Made by a program: the position numbers and the translations under genes | Assembly (NCBI GenBank): GCA_000987045.1 | Contig: LAKY01000071.1 | Location: 62,001 to 126,000 of the forward strand | DNA length: 64,000 nt | Direction of reading: 5' to 3' | Source of the DNA: Clostridiales bacterium PH28_bin88 | GTDB lineage: Bacteria; Bacillota; PH28-bin88 | Shown here: piece after piece, positions 8,176-16,951 of the stretch | Position numbering within the stretch: the first letter of the stretch is position 1 | Layout of the letters: each line of letters opens with the position of its first letter | The notes under the pieces: model-generated | What the model was told of the DNA's origin: nothing | Databases searched by the model: none | Seen by the model: the letters and a program-made list of their open reading frames with translations, nothing else

Positions 8176-9312
8176 TTGGTTATATTTGAACACGTTTCGA
8201 AAGTATATAATGACCGCTATGAAGCGGTTAAAGATTTAAGCCTTGAAATCGCGGGCGGGGAGCTGGTTACCCTAATCGGTCCCAGCGGTTGTGGGAAGAC
8301 AACTACCCTCAAGATGGTTAACAGGATTATCGAACCTACCGGAGGCACAATCCATGTCAACGGTAAGGATATCCGCGAGATGGACCCCGTCCAGCTCAGG
8401 AGAGGGATAGGCTATGTGATCCAGCAAATCGGGCTTTTCCCCAATATGACCATAGCGCAAAACATCACGGTGGTGGGCAAGCTCTTGGGGTGGTCGAAGC
8501 AAAAGTGTCTGGAAAGAGCGGAGGAACTCCTGAGACTTGTCGATATGGACCCCGCGGTATACCTCGAAAGGTTCCCCAAAGAGCTGTCCGGCGGCCAACA
8601 GCAGAGAATCGGCGTGCTGCGAGCCCTGGCGGCGGAACCGGACATTATCCTGATGGATGAACCTTTTGGCGCCCTGGACCCGATTACCAGGGAACAACTG
8701 CAGGGCGAGTTGAAGAAATTGCAGGAAAAGCTGCACAAGACCATTATCTTTGTAACCCACGACATGGACGAGGCGCTCAAAATCGCTGATCGTATAGTGC
8801 TGATGAGGGATGGCGAGGTGGTGCAGGTTGCTCCTCCCGATGAGATGCTGCGCAACCCGGCGGATGAGTTTGTCATTGACTTCATTGGCAAGAACAGGCT
8901 TCTCCGTTCTCCCGACGAGGTTAAGGTGGAAGAAGTGATGATCAAAAATCCGGTGACCATCGAGTCTAACCGGGGGCTGGCGGAGGCCCTTGAACGGATG
9001 CGCAAGCGGCATGTGGACAGTTTGATGGTGGTAGATCAGCAGGAACGCTTGCGGGGAATTGTTACAATTAAAGATATTCAAACCGGCATTCATAAGAAAG
9101 GCAGCGTGGGTGACCTGTTGGACGGAGCGGTTGTAGGGGTACAGGTGGGCCAGACGGTCCGGGAGGCGGTCTATACCATGGCCGAACACGGGATCGGGTA
9201 CCTGCCGGTTATTGATGAGACCGGCAAGCTCTTGGGTTTGATGACGCGTTCCAGCCTGGTTGACATCTTGACTGACGTACTCTGGTACAGCAGGGATGCG
9301 GCGAAACAGTGA
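8176..9312 (+). CDS. Betaine/choline-type ABC transporter ATPase with tandem CBS domains
   Basis: ATPase subunit of the OpuA/OpuC/ProV class, 378 residues. Walker A GPSGCGKTT near residue 36, the ABC signature LSGGQQQR near residue 137, Walker B IILMDEPFGALDP near residue 157, and two CBS domains (about 255-370) that sense ionic strength or nucleotides in this class. The start is a TTG at 8176 behind GGGAGGTG. It is the first gene of a three-gene operon with permease and binding protein, downstream of the BusR-type regulator. Likely cargo is glycine betaine or another quaternary amine. Confidence 0.9.
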   Translation: MVIFEHVSKVYNDRYEAVKDLSLEIAGGELVTLIGPSGCGKTTTLKMVNRIIEPTGGTIHVNGKDIREMDPVQLRRGIGYVIQQIGLFPNMTIAQNITVVGKLLGWSKQKCLERAEELLRLVDMDPAVYLERFPKELSGGQQQRIGVLRALAAEPDIILMDEPFGALDPITREQLQGELKKLQEKLHKTIIFVTHDMDEALKIADRIVLMRDGEVVQVAPPDEMLRNPADEFVIDFIGKNRLLRSPDEVKVEEVMIKNPVTIESNRGLAEALERMRKRHVDSLMVVDQQERLRGIVTIKDIQTGIHKKGSVGDLLDGAVVGVQVGQTVREAVYTMAEHGIGYLPVIDETGKLLGLMTRSSLVDILTDVLWYSRDAAKQ

Positions 9313-9355
9313 GCATGCTGCCGCCGGGTGAGAAGAATTATAGGGGGAAAACAAA

Positions 9356-10012
9356 GTGACGCCTGTTTATATAAAGGTTATCAACTTTATCCAGAACAAC
9401 CCCCAGGAGTTTTTGGGGGCGGTCCGGGACCATCTGGTGCTGTTGGTCACTGTCCCGGTGGGGTTGGCCATCCTGGTCGCGGTACCGCTGGGGATCCTGG
9501 CCACCAGGTACCGCTGGTTGGAACGTATAGTGATGAATACGGCCAACGTCATGCAAACCATACCGAGCCTGGCCCTGCTGGCCCTATTGATAGTGCTGGG
9601 GTTTGGCATAGGGTACCCGCCTGCCATCGCTGCGCTGTTTCTCTATTCTTTACTGCCGATCCTGAGAAATACTTACACGGGTTTAAAGAATGTGGATCCC
9701 TTTATTAAAGAGGCCGCCACGGGAATGGGCATGACCAGCATGCAGCGGTTGCGCATGGTGGAACTCCCCCTTGCCTTTAGTGTGATCATGGCGGGGATTC
9801 GCACCGCCACGGTGATCTGTATAGGTACCGGTACCCTGGCCGCCCTGGCCGGGGCAGGCGGCCTCGGCATCTTTATCGTCCGTGGTTTGCAGATGCTGTG
9901 GAATCACCTGATTATTGTCGGAGCAGTACCGGCAGCAATCATGGCCTTGCTGGCTGACTTTGTCCTGGGGAAAATTGAACACCTGGTAATACCCAGGGGC
10001 CTGAGAGAGTAG
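9356..10012 (+). CDS. ABC transporter permease, OpuBB/OpuCB type
   Basis: Inner-membrane permease of 218 residues with about five to six transmembrane helices. The ATPase-coupling loop is seen as KEAATGMGMTSMQRLRMVELPLA near residues 118-140. The GTG start follows GGGGG 9-10 bp upstream. The operon order ATPase-permease-binding protein lacks the second permease found in four-gene opuC operons; a homodimeric permease is the usual solution in two-domain osmoporters. It would move a compatible solute inward, driven by the upstream ATPase. Confidence 0.88.
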   Translation: MTPVYIKVINFIQNNPQEFLGAVRDHLVLLVTVPVGLAILVAVPLGILATRYRWLERIVMNTANVMQTIPSLALLALLIVLGFGIGYPPAIAALFLYSLLPILRNTYTGLKNVDPFIKEAATGMGMTSMQRLRMVELPLAFSVIMAGIRTATVICIGTGTLAALAGAGGLGIFIVRGLQMLWNHLIIVGAVPAAIMALLADFVLGKIEHLVIPRGLRE

Positions 10013-10065
10013 CTCCGTACCGTTCAGGCCAAAAAAACTTTAAAAAAAGGAGTGGGGAGAGAAAA

Positions 10066-11019
10066 GTGAAAAGTATTAAACAAAAATACCTGCCGTTCGT
10101 GATCCTGTCATTAACTATTGCCCTGATGTTTTCCCTGGCCGGTTGTGCCGGGGGAGGGAAAGAAACCCAGCAAGGCAAGGGAACTCAGGAAAGCGCCACT
10201 TTCAAGATCGGCACCCAGGGGTATACCGAGGTTGAAATCCTTGGGGAAATGGTTAAGGCCCTGATCGAGGCGCAAACCCCCCACAAGGTGGACCATGTCA
10301 GTAATCTCGGAACCTCCATGGCGTCGCATGAAGCGACAGTCAAGGGTGACCTGCATATGAACACCAGCTTTACCGGAACTCTTTTCCTTGGGCTGCTGGA
10401 TCAGACACTTACAGACGAATGGCGCGACCCTGATAAGGTCTACCAGTATGTAAAAGACAAGATGCTGGAGAAGTATAACCTTTATTCCTTTGCTCCCTAT
10501 GGATACAATAACACCTATGCCATCGCAGTGCCGCGGAAATGGGCTGAAGAAAATAAGGTTGCCAAGATCAGTGATCTTAAACCCTTAGCGGGTAAAATGA
10601 CCCTGGCGGTGGACCATTCGTGGAAGACCTACCCGGGACAGGGGTACAAGGAATTTACCGAACTCTACGGTTTTGAATTTAAAAAGGTGCCGGAGATGGA
10701 CTTCGGGCTGATGTACAGGTCTATCGCCAAAGGCGAAGTGGATGCGATCAATGCCTACTCTACCGATGGACAACTCGTTGCTCAGGACCTGCTGGTGCTA
10801 GAAGACGACAAGGGGTTTAACCCTCCCTATAGCGGCATCCTGATTGCCAGGAATGATATGCTGGAAAAGTATCCCGAAGTTAAGCAGGTACTGGAAAAAC
10901 TTGAGGGTATGATTGATACGGAACAGATGCAGCAACTCAATAAGAGAGTGGCCGTGGATGAGGAGTTGCCGGCAGCCGTGGCGAAGAGCTTTCTGAAGGA
11001 AAAGGGCTTGATCGACTAA
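10066..11019 (+). CDS. Glycine betaine-type substrate-binding lipoprotein
   Basis: Extracytoplasmic solute receptor of the OpuAC/OpuCC class, 317 residues. A lipoprotein signal peptide (SLTIALMFSLAGC; lipid-anchored Cys near residue 26) is followed by the two-lobe binding fold, with FKIGTQGYTEVEILGEMV at its start and YSTDGQLVAQDLLVLEDDKG near residue 234. The GTG start lies after AAGGAGTGGGGAG. It closes the osmolyte transporter operon. Substrate identity (betaine, carnitine, choline, proline betaine) cannot be fixed from the sequence because the aromatic cage cannot be aligned by eye. Confidence 0.88.
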   Translation: MKSIKQKYLPFVILSLTIALMFSLAGCAGGGKETQQGKGTQESATFKIGTQGYTEVEILGEMVKALIEAQTPHKVDHVSNLGTSMASHEATVKGDLHMNTSFTGTLFLGLLDQTLTDEWRDPDKVYQYVKDKMLEKYNLYSFAPYGYNNTYAIAVPRKWAEENKVAKISDLKPLAGKMTLAVDHSWKTYPGQGYKEFTELYGFEFKKVPEMDFGLMYRSIAKGEVDAINAYSTDGQLVAQDLLVLEDDKGFNPPYSGILIARNDMLEKYPEVKQVLEKLEGMIDTEQMQQLNKRVAVDEELPAAVAKSFLKEKGLID

Positions 11020-11047
11020 GTAAATGAACAAGGGCAAGGCCATGACG

Positions 11048-11069
11048 GGAACCCCTTTCGGGGGGTTCC
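11048..11069 (+). terminator. Hairpin after the osmolyte transporter operon
   Basis: The stem GGAACCCC (11048-11055) pairs with GGGGTTCC (11062-11069). The following T-tract is weak (ACTTATTTG), so termination strength is uncertain. Confidence 0.5.
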
Positions 11070-11195
11070 ACTTATTTGCCTAAGCCACGCATAGCCTCCG
11101 CCCCTGAATTTTCGGTCCCCCGGCAGGTGATCGGCGTTGGCTATCGAAATCTATCCAGGTAATATCATCATAACGTAGCGATAGGAGTTACAGCC

Positions 11196-12599
11196 TTGAC
11201 AGAGAAAATCAACAGCTTTCTATGCCGCACCCGCAGTTACCTGATCTTAACGCTGGCGATGGTCTACCTGGCTGGAAACATTACCGGGATCCGGGGTGGA
11301 GACACGCTTGTAAATATCCTGGCCCTGCTGACCCTGGCGGCATGTCTCCCGGGTGTCAAGGGAGCTTCCCGTTACACCGCTTATGTGTTGCTGGCATTGG
11401 GCAGCGCTCTCATGATTGCGTCCGGCGCGAGGGCCGAGGTCTGGTTGGCCGGTTTTGGCAAGAACCTGGCCCTGCTGACCTTGATCATCCTGGTGCCCCT
11501 ACTGGGTTTGCCGCTGGGCTACGGGGGGTACCTGGAAGCGTTGGAGGACTACTTCCACCGCCGCCTGGGCGAGCGGAAACGGCGCTACGGGGTGGTAATG
11601 GTGGTGGCCCACTTTTTAGGCGCCATGCTCAACCTGGCAGCCATCCCCATCACTTACGAAATGCTGGCGGGTAGGAAAAAGGAGCCGCTGGAACCCCGCC
11701 TGGCCGGTGCGCTGGCCCGCGGCTACAGCGCCTCTGTAAACTGGTCGCCCAGCATGTCGCCGGTCCCCATGGCGATCCATTATTACGGTGTGCGGTTTTT
11801 TGAACTGTTCCCGGTCGGCTTTTTGATGGGGATGCTTTTCGGCCTGGTGGGCTGGCTGCTGGTGGTGATCCGTACCGGCTCCGGCGAAGCAGAGGTAGCG
11901 GCGGGAAGCGAGGTGCCGGCGGCCGGGCCGGTTACCGGTGGGAGGACATACTCCCGCAAGCTGGCGGAACTGGCTGGTTCGGGGGCTGCCGTGCTGGCGC
12001 TGGTGTTTACGGTGGAGGGAAGTACGGGGTGGGGCATCTTTACTGTGGTTCCCCTGGTCAGCCTTGTTTACCCTCTGGTGTGGTCGGCGGCACTGGGCCA
12101 AGTCAAGGCGTGGAGGCACGAACTGGTTAATGGGTATTTATCCGGCGCCTTGCCCCGGATGAAAAATGAAGTGGTGCTGTTTATCTGCGCCGGCTTTTTT
12201 GGTACCGCGGTTGGCGCTTCCGGCCTGGGGGCCCGCATCCCGGCAATGATCAACTACCTGGTAGGCTCGGACCCGGTGGGTATCAGCGTGGTGGTGGCCT
12301 TGATGATCATAGTGATGTCCTGCCTGGGGGTACACCCGGTGGTTACCGGGACGGCGATAGTGACCAGCCTCACTCCCGCTTCGGTGGGCCTTACGCCCCG
12401 GTTTATGTCGGTGTTGCTGGCGGGGAGTTGGGCCCTGGGAGTGACGGTGTCCCCCTTTTCGGGCATGAGCCTGATCATGGCCGGCCTTACCGGACGTTCC
12501 TCTCTGGAAGTGGGGCCGGGGTGGCACCTGCGGTATACACTGCTGGCGCTGGCTGTTCTCATTCTTGGTTTGAACGCGCTCAGGCTGGTGGGTTTCTAA
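11196..12599 (+). CDS. Polytopic membrane transporter-like protein, unknown substrate
   Basis: Integral membrane protein of 467 residues with roughly eleven to twelve hydrophobic helices and a charged cytoplasmic loop near residues 225-255. Conserved-looking re-entrant motifs are SVNWSPSMSPVPMA near residue 180 and GVHPVVTGTAIVTSL near residue 370, which recall the ion-transporter superfamily (DASS/ArsB/C4-dicarboxylate carriers). The TTG start at 11196 follows AGGAG. It stands alone, 176 bp after the osmolyte operon and convergent with dnaE2. I cannot name the substrate. Confidence 0.6.
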   Translation: MTEKINSFLCRTRSYLILTLAMVYLAGNITGIRGGDTLVNILALLTLAACLPGVKGASRYTAYVLLALGSALMIASGARAEVWLAGFGKNLALLTLIILVPLLGLPLGYGGYLEALEDYFHRRLGERKRRYGVVMVVAHFLGAMLNLAAIPITYEMLAGRKKEPLEPRLAGALARGYSASVNWSPSMSPVPMAIHYYGVRFFELFPVGFLMGMLFGLVGWLLVVIRTGSGEAEVAAGSEVPAAGPVTGGRTYSRKLAELAGSGAAVLALVFTVEGSTGWGIFTVVPLVSLVYPLVWSAALGQVKAWRHELVNGYLSGALPRMKNEVVLFICAGFFGTAVGASGLGARIPAMINYLVGSDPVGISVVVALMIIVMSCLGVHPVVTGTAIVTSLTPASVGLTPRFMSVLLAGSWALGVTVSPFSGMSLIMAGLTGRSSLEVGPGWHLRYTLLALAVLILGLNALRLVGF

Positions 12600-12682
12600 A
12601 CAGGAGGCAAGAATAGGGGAAGGAATTGGGGGCCAGTTCCCCGAAAAAAATCTTGCATCCCTTGCCTCCCGCTTCATGTAGA

Positions 12683-15600
12683 TCACAGTGCTTTCAGGGG
12701 CCACAGGCGGTGGGCGGTCACACTCACGGCGTTTCCCCGGCGGGATACCCGCCCTTCCACCGCCAGCGGGGGGGAGGGGACCGCGAAGATGAACCGCCCG
12801 TACCGCTGGTAGATGTGTTCGAAAACAGTGACATCCGTGAGGCCAAACTCGTCCTCCAGAGACAGGAAGACCACCGTCCGCCCGCTCTTGGTGGGAGGAC
12901 GGTGGGGGCGGATCACCAGTCCCGCCACCCGCACGGGGGCGCCGTCTTTCAGGGTGGATAATTGGCTGCTGGCCAGGAACCCTTCCCGGTTCAGCCGCTC
13001 CCGGAGGTAGCTCATATAGTGCCGGTGAACGTCCATATCCAGCAGTTCGTATTCCTGGTCCCGCTTTTCCGCCTCGGAAAAGTCGGGCATCTCCGGCGGG
13101 GGTGTTAACCCCGGGGGAAGATCCCATACGGTTTGCAGGGCCGAAACGCTTTCGGCCTTTTGCTTTTTCCCTGGCTCGTTTCCTCTGAAACTTGAGATCT
13201 GGCACCGGGCGGCTAAAACCTGGGGCAGCAGCCACAGCATCTGGCGGCGGTGAGGGTGGAGTTTGTCCAGGGCGCCGCAGCGGATGAGGTTTTCCAGTTC
13301 GTCCCTCGCCAGGGTGGTCCGGGCGCAAAGATCCGCCGGCGAGGAGAAGGGCCGCTCCTCCCGGGCGGCTAGCAGGGACCGTATGGAAGGGGTGCTCAAG
13401 CCCTTCACCTGGCGCAACGAAACCCGGATGGCCCCGCCTTCCACGGTGAAATCGGCCCTGCTTTTGTTAATGTCCGGCGGCAGGACGGCCACACCGCGCC
13501 GGCGGGCCTCCACCACCAGGGTGTTCACCGGGTAATAACCCATGGGCTGGTGGCTTAAGAGAGCGGCAAAAAACTCAGCCGGGTGGTGGCGCACCAGGTA
13601 GGCGGTCTTATAGGCGGTGGTGGCGAAGGCAGCGGCGTGGGCTTCGCAGAAACCGTAGCTGGCGTAGCCCCGGATGTATGAAAACACCGTCTCAGCCACC
13701 TGGGGGTCTACCCCGTTTTCCACCGCCTTGGCGATAAAGTGTTGCCCAATATCCGCCATCTCCCGGTGGGAGCGGGCGTGGGTCATCACCCGGCGGAGGC
13801 GGTCCGCCTCCCCGGGGGTGAAGTTGGCGATGGCGGTAGCGATCTCGATGACCTGCTCCTGAAAGAGTACCACCCCGTAGGTCTTTTCCAGGATGGGCCG
13901 CAGTTTGGGGTGCAGGTAGGTGACCGGTTCCAGGCCCTGGCGGCGGGCCACAAAGGGTTCTACCATGTTGCCCTTGATAGGGCCCGGGCGGATGAGGGCG
14001 ATGCTGTTGATGACGTCTTCCAGGCCGGTGGCCCCCAGGCGGGCCTGCAGGGCCCGTTGCGCCGGGCTTTCCAGTTGAAAGCTCCCGATGGTACGGCCAC
14101 TCCCGAGCATCTCATAAGTCCCCGGATCATCCAGGGGAATGGCCTCATAGTCAAAATCCGGCGCTTGCTCCCGGATGTGAATCACCGCGTCCTCGATGGC
14201 GGACATGGTGCGCAAGGAGAGCAGGTCCAGTTTGACCAGCCCCAGGTCCTCCACGTCGTCCTTGTCAAATTGGGTCACCACCACTCCCTTGGCGGCTTCC
14301 TGCAGGGGCGTAAGGGTGACCAGGGGTTCCCGCCCCACCACCAGCCCTCCCAGGTGGGTGCCCAGGAAACGGGGGAACCCGGCCACCGCCGCACAAGCAT
14401 CCAGGAGAAGCTGGTAGTCCCGCCCGCCAGGCAGCGGGTTGGCCCGCAATTCCGGCAATCGCTCCAGCTCTGTCCGGATGTGGTCAGCCGGGATATGAGG
14501 CAGGAGCTTGGACAGGCGGCCGGTGACATCGGGCGGCAGGTCCATGGCCTTGCCCAGGTCCCGCACCGCCCCGCGGGCGTGGAAGGTATTGTAGGTGGCA
14601 ACACTGGCCACGTAATCGGCTCCGTATTTTTGGTAGAGGTAATTCGCCACCCGGTCCCGGTGCCGGGCGTCGAAGTCGATGTCGATGTCCGGCTTCTCTG
14701 CCCGTTCCAGGCTCATGAAACGCTCAAAGAGGAGGCGCCGCCCAATGGGGTCGACCTCGGTGATGTAGAGGCAGTAGGCCACCGCGGAATCGGCGGCGGA
14801 GCCCCGCCCGGCGCAGCGGATACGCTCCTGCCGGGCGTAGTTGACCAGGTCCCACACCAGCAGGAAGTAATCGGCGTAGCCCAGGCGGTTGATGATGTTC
14901 AGTTCATGCTCCAGCCGGGCGGTGACCTCCGGGGTTAGCCGGCGGTAGCGCTCCCCGGCCCCCCGGTAGACCAGGTCCCGCAAAAAATTTTCGGTTGCGG
15001 TACCTGGGGGTAAAGGGAAGCGGGGGTGCAGCCTCCGGGAGAAGTCCAGGACCGGCCGGCACCGTTCGGCGACAGCCAGGGTGTTGGCCAGCGCCCGGGG
15101 GTGTTCCGGGAACTCGACGGCCATCTCCTCCGGTGATTTAAGGTAGTTTTCCCTGTTCAGGCGGCGTTCCGGGTGGACCTCCTTCAGCCGGGTGAGGGTG
15201 CGGACGCAGGTTAACAGGTCGTGGATGATGAAGTCGTGCCTGCGGGTATAGTGGACGTTATTGGAGGCTACCGGCTCCAGGTTCAGGTGTTCGGCCAACT
15301 CCGCCAGGCGGCGGTTCAAGGTCCGTTCTCCCGGCAGGTGGAGGTGCTGGAGTTCGAGAAAAAAACTGCCCGGGCCGAAAATGTTCATATACTTGCGCGC
15401 GGCATCCTCCGCCTCCCGGTACCGGTCCTGGAGGATCAGGGCGGGCACCTCGCCCCGGCGGCAGCCGGAGAGGGCGATCAGTCCCCGGTTACACTGGGGC
15501 AATGCCTCAAGACTTACCCGGGGCTGCCGGCGGGGGTGAGACAGGTGGGCTTGGGTCAAGACGCGGCACAGGTTGGCATAGCCACCTGCGTCCTGGGCTA

Positions 15601-15835
15601 GCAGGACCAGGTGGTGCCCGCCTTCCAGGGTTACCTCCGCCCCCTGGATGGGCTTGATCCCCACTGCCAGGGCCGCTTGATGGAACTGGACCGCCGCGCT
15701 GGCGTTGCTGTGGTCGGTTACCGCCATGGCGGGCATGCCCAGTTCCGCCGCGGCCTGTACCAGGTCTTCGATGCGGCTGGCCCCGTCCAGGAAGGAAAAG
15801 GGCGAGTGGACGTGCAGGTGGACGAAGGATGCCAA
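12683..15835 (-). CDS. dnaE2: Error-prone DNA polymerase III alpha subunit (DnaE2/ImuC)
   Basis: C-family polymerase of about 1050 residues. The PHP domain starts at once (FVHLHVHSPFSFLDGA, then AVTDHSN). The palm carries PDIDIDFDARHRD near residue 395, the thumb/fingers PGPIKGNMVEPF near residue 560, and an OB-fold lies near residues 975-1040. This compact layout is that of DnaE2, the translesion polymerase of the ImuB-DnaE2 mutasome. I take the TTG at 15835 behind GGAGGTG as start; the frame runs 70 codons further upstream but crosses the promoter and LexA box. SOS control is indicated by the box at 15885. Confidence 0.85.
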   Translation of the reverse strand: MASFVHLHVHSPFSFLDGASRIEDLVQAAAELGMPAMAVTDHSNASAAVQFHQAALAVGIKPIQGAEVTLEGGHHLVLLAQDAGGYANLCRVLTQAHLSHPRRQPRVSLEALPQCNRGLIALSGCRRGEVPALILQDRYREAEDAARKYMNIFGPGSFFLELQHLHLPGERTLNRRLAELAEHLNLEPVASNNVHYTRRHDFIIHDLLTCVRTLTRLKEVHPERRLNRENYLKSPEEMAVEFPEHPRALANTLAVAERCRPVLDFSRRLHPRFPLPPGTATENFLRDLVYRGAGERYRRLTPEVTARLEHELNIINRLGYADYFLLVWDLVNYARQERIRCAGRGSAADSAVAYCLYITEVDPIGRRLLFERFMSLERAEKPDIDIDFDARHRDRVANYLYQKYGADYVASVATYNTFHARGAVRDLGKAMDLPPDVTGRLSKLLPHIPADHIRTELERLPELRANPLPGGRDYQLLLDACAAVAGFPRFLGTHLGGLVVGREPLVTLTPLQEAAKGVVVTQFDKDDVEDLGLVKLDLLSLRTMSAIEDAVIHIREQAPDFDYEAIPLDDPGTYEMLGSGRTIGSFQLESPAQRALQARLGATGLEDVINSIALIRPGPIKGNMVEPFVARRQGLEPVTYLHPKLRPILEKTYGVVLFQEQVIEIATAIANFTPGEADRLRRVMTHARSHREMADIGQHFIAKAVENGVDPQVAETVFSYIRGYASYGFCEAHAAAFATTAYKTAYLVRHHPAEFFAALLSHQPMGYYPVNTLVVEARRRGVAVLPPDINKSRADFTVEGGAIRVSLRQVKGLSTPSIRSLLAAREERPFSSPADLCARTTLARDELENLIRCGALDKLHPHRRQMLWLLPQVLAARCQISSFRGNEPGKKQKAESVSALQTVWDLPPGLTPPPEMPDFSEAEKRDQEYELLDMDVHRHYMSYLRERLNREGFLASSQLSTLKDGAPVRVAGLVIRPHRPPTKSGRTVVFLSLEDEFGLTDVTVFEHIYQRYGRFIFAVPSPPLAVEGRVSRRGNAVSVTAHRLWPLKAL

Positions 15836-15877
15836 GCGTCGACACCTCCGGTTGATGATAAAGTTGAGTTGATTCTT

Positions 15878-15898
15878 ATTATACCGAACACATGTTCT
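15878..15898 (-). promoter_or_regulatory. LexA (SOS) box and -10 of dnaE2
   Basis: CGAACACATGTTCT at 15885-15898 matches the Gram-positive LexA box CGAACNNNNGTTCG except at the last base. On the minus strand TATAAT (15883-15878) follows directly, placing the box between the -35 and -10. dnaE2 starts 50 bp downstream. The divergent cooA-like gene begins about 105 bp away on the other side. Confidence 0.82.
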
Positions 15899-16001
15899 AA
15901 ATGCCAGGGGAGGCCAAATGTATTTTTTTCCAGTTAACATGTTAAGTTCCCTTGAATTAACGGGAGGAAATATCCTTGTGCGGGGTGAATTTAAGAGGTA
16001 G

Positions 16002-16679
16002 ATGAGGGCGGGGGTGATGGTTTTGGCCGGGGCTGTGTTAGCCAAGTTCCAGCTTTTTGACGGGTTGCCTGAGGAGGAGCTGGGCCGGTATGGCAGGTAT
16101 TTTTCCTGCCGGCGGTTCGGGCGGAGGGAACAGATGACGTTTCCCGAGGAGTCCGCGGATGCCGTGTTCTTCGTGAGCCGGGGCCGGGTAAAGGTTTCCT
16201 ATTTCTCCGAGGACGGCAAGGAGTTCACGGTGACTATCCTGGGCCCGGGGGAGATGTACAGCCGCCATTCGGAGGGGACTGTCACGGCATTGGAAGAAAC
16301 AGAGGTTTGGCTGATCAGCATGGCGGATTTTCGCCGGATACTGGCGGAGAATCCCCTGCTTCCCCTGAGGCTGATCCGGATCCTGGGGGGCATCCTGCGG
16401 GAGACAAATAACGCCATCCAGAACCTGGCCTTCCGGGAGGTGTCTTCCCGGCTGGCGCGATTTCTGATGCGGCAGGCGGCGGAACGGGGGAAGGAGGGAC
16501 CGGAAGGGCTGGTGGTACCCGTGGAATTGACCCATGAGGACATTGCCAACCTGATCGGCAGTTCCCGCCAGACGGTTACTTCCACCTTGAGGCGTTTTGA
16601 CCAGAACGGCATTATTTCCCTCAACCGGAGGCACGTAATGATCAAGGACTGGGAGCGGTTACAGGAGCTTGCTACATGA
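16002..16679 (+). CDS. cooA: CooA-like Crp/Fnr-family regulator (putative CO sensor)
   Basis: Crp/Fnr regulator of 225 residues: cyclic-nucleotide-type effector domain (about 10-125), long dimerisation helix (125-150) and winged helix with ANLIGSSRQTVTSTLRRF near residue 185. In the effector domain GEMYSRHSEG (His89 counted from 16002) aligns with the CooA segment that holds the heme-ligand His77, although the CooA Cys75 position is Ser. It lies directly upstream of cooF-cooS-FNOR and has a Crp-type site before cooF. Heme and CO sensing are inferred. The ATG at 16017 is an alternative start, 9 bp after GAGG. Confidence 0.72.
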   Translation: MRAGVMVLAGAVLAKFQLFDGLPEEELGRYGRYFSCRRFGRREQMTFPEESADAVFFVSRGRVKVSYFSEDGKEFTVTILGPGEMYSRHSEGTVTALEETEVWLISMADFRRILAENPLLPLRLIRILGGILRETNNAIQNLAFREVSSRLARFLMRQAAERGKEGPEGLVVPVELTHEDIANLIGSSRQTVTSTLRRFDQNGIISLNRRHVMIKDWERLQELAT

Positions 16680-16703
16680 CCGGGGGACAACCCCGGTCTT
16701 TTT
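16678..16703 (+). terminator. Terminator overlapping the cooA-like stop codon
   Basis: The perfect 8-bp stem GACCGGGG (16678-16685) and CCCCGGTC (16691-16698) is followed by TTTTT. It separates the regulator transcript from the coo operon. Confidence 0.85.
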
Positions 16704-16760
16704 CCTAGTTCATGGCTGAAGCCGCCGGATTAGTATGAAAAGCAAAGAATTTTATAGAAT

Positions 16761-16803
16761 TGTCATGCAACTGACTTTCAATACCGGGCATCCCGTGTAC
16801 AAT
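16761..16803 (+). promoter_or_regulatory. Putative CooA-activated promoter of the coo operon
   Basis: TGTCA-N6-TGACT at 16761-16776 resembles the CooA/Crp site TGTCA-N6-(C/T)GACA. It abuts a poor -35 (TTTCAA, 16776-16781), with TACAAT at 16798-16803. The site centre is 41-42 bp before the predicted start site, the spacing of class II Crp-type activation. The transcript would run about 140 nt before cooF. Confidence 0.6.
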
Positions 16804-16951
16804 CGACATAGCCGGTACTCTAAACAAGCGGGCCGGGGCGCCTGGCCCTCCTATCGCCAACGAGAAATTTTCACCAAATCAACGAGGCTGTGGTTGGAGG
16901 AGTTGCTCGGGAGCATACCCGCCCGCCGTGAACATGGAAAGGGGGAGGAAT

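Noticed and set aside
12622-12640. GGAATTGG-GGG-CCAGTTCC hairpin as terminator between 11196 gene and dnaE2
   Set aside because: No T-run follows on either strand (A-run on the plus strand), so a terminator call is not supported.
13739-14938. Plus-strand 399-codon frame inside dnaE2
   Set aside because: Antisense shadow of a highly GC-rich polymerase gene; no domain and no ribosome site.
15836-16045. N-terminal extension of dnaE2 by 70 codons
   Set aside because: It would cross the LexA box and -10, and the PHP domain begins directly after the TTG at 15835.
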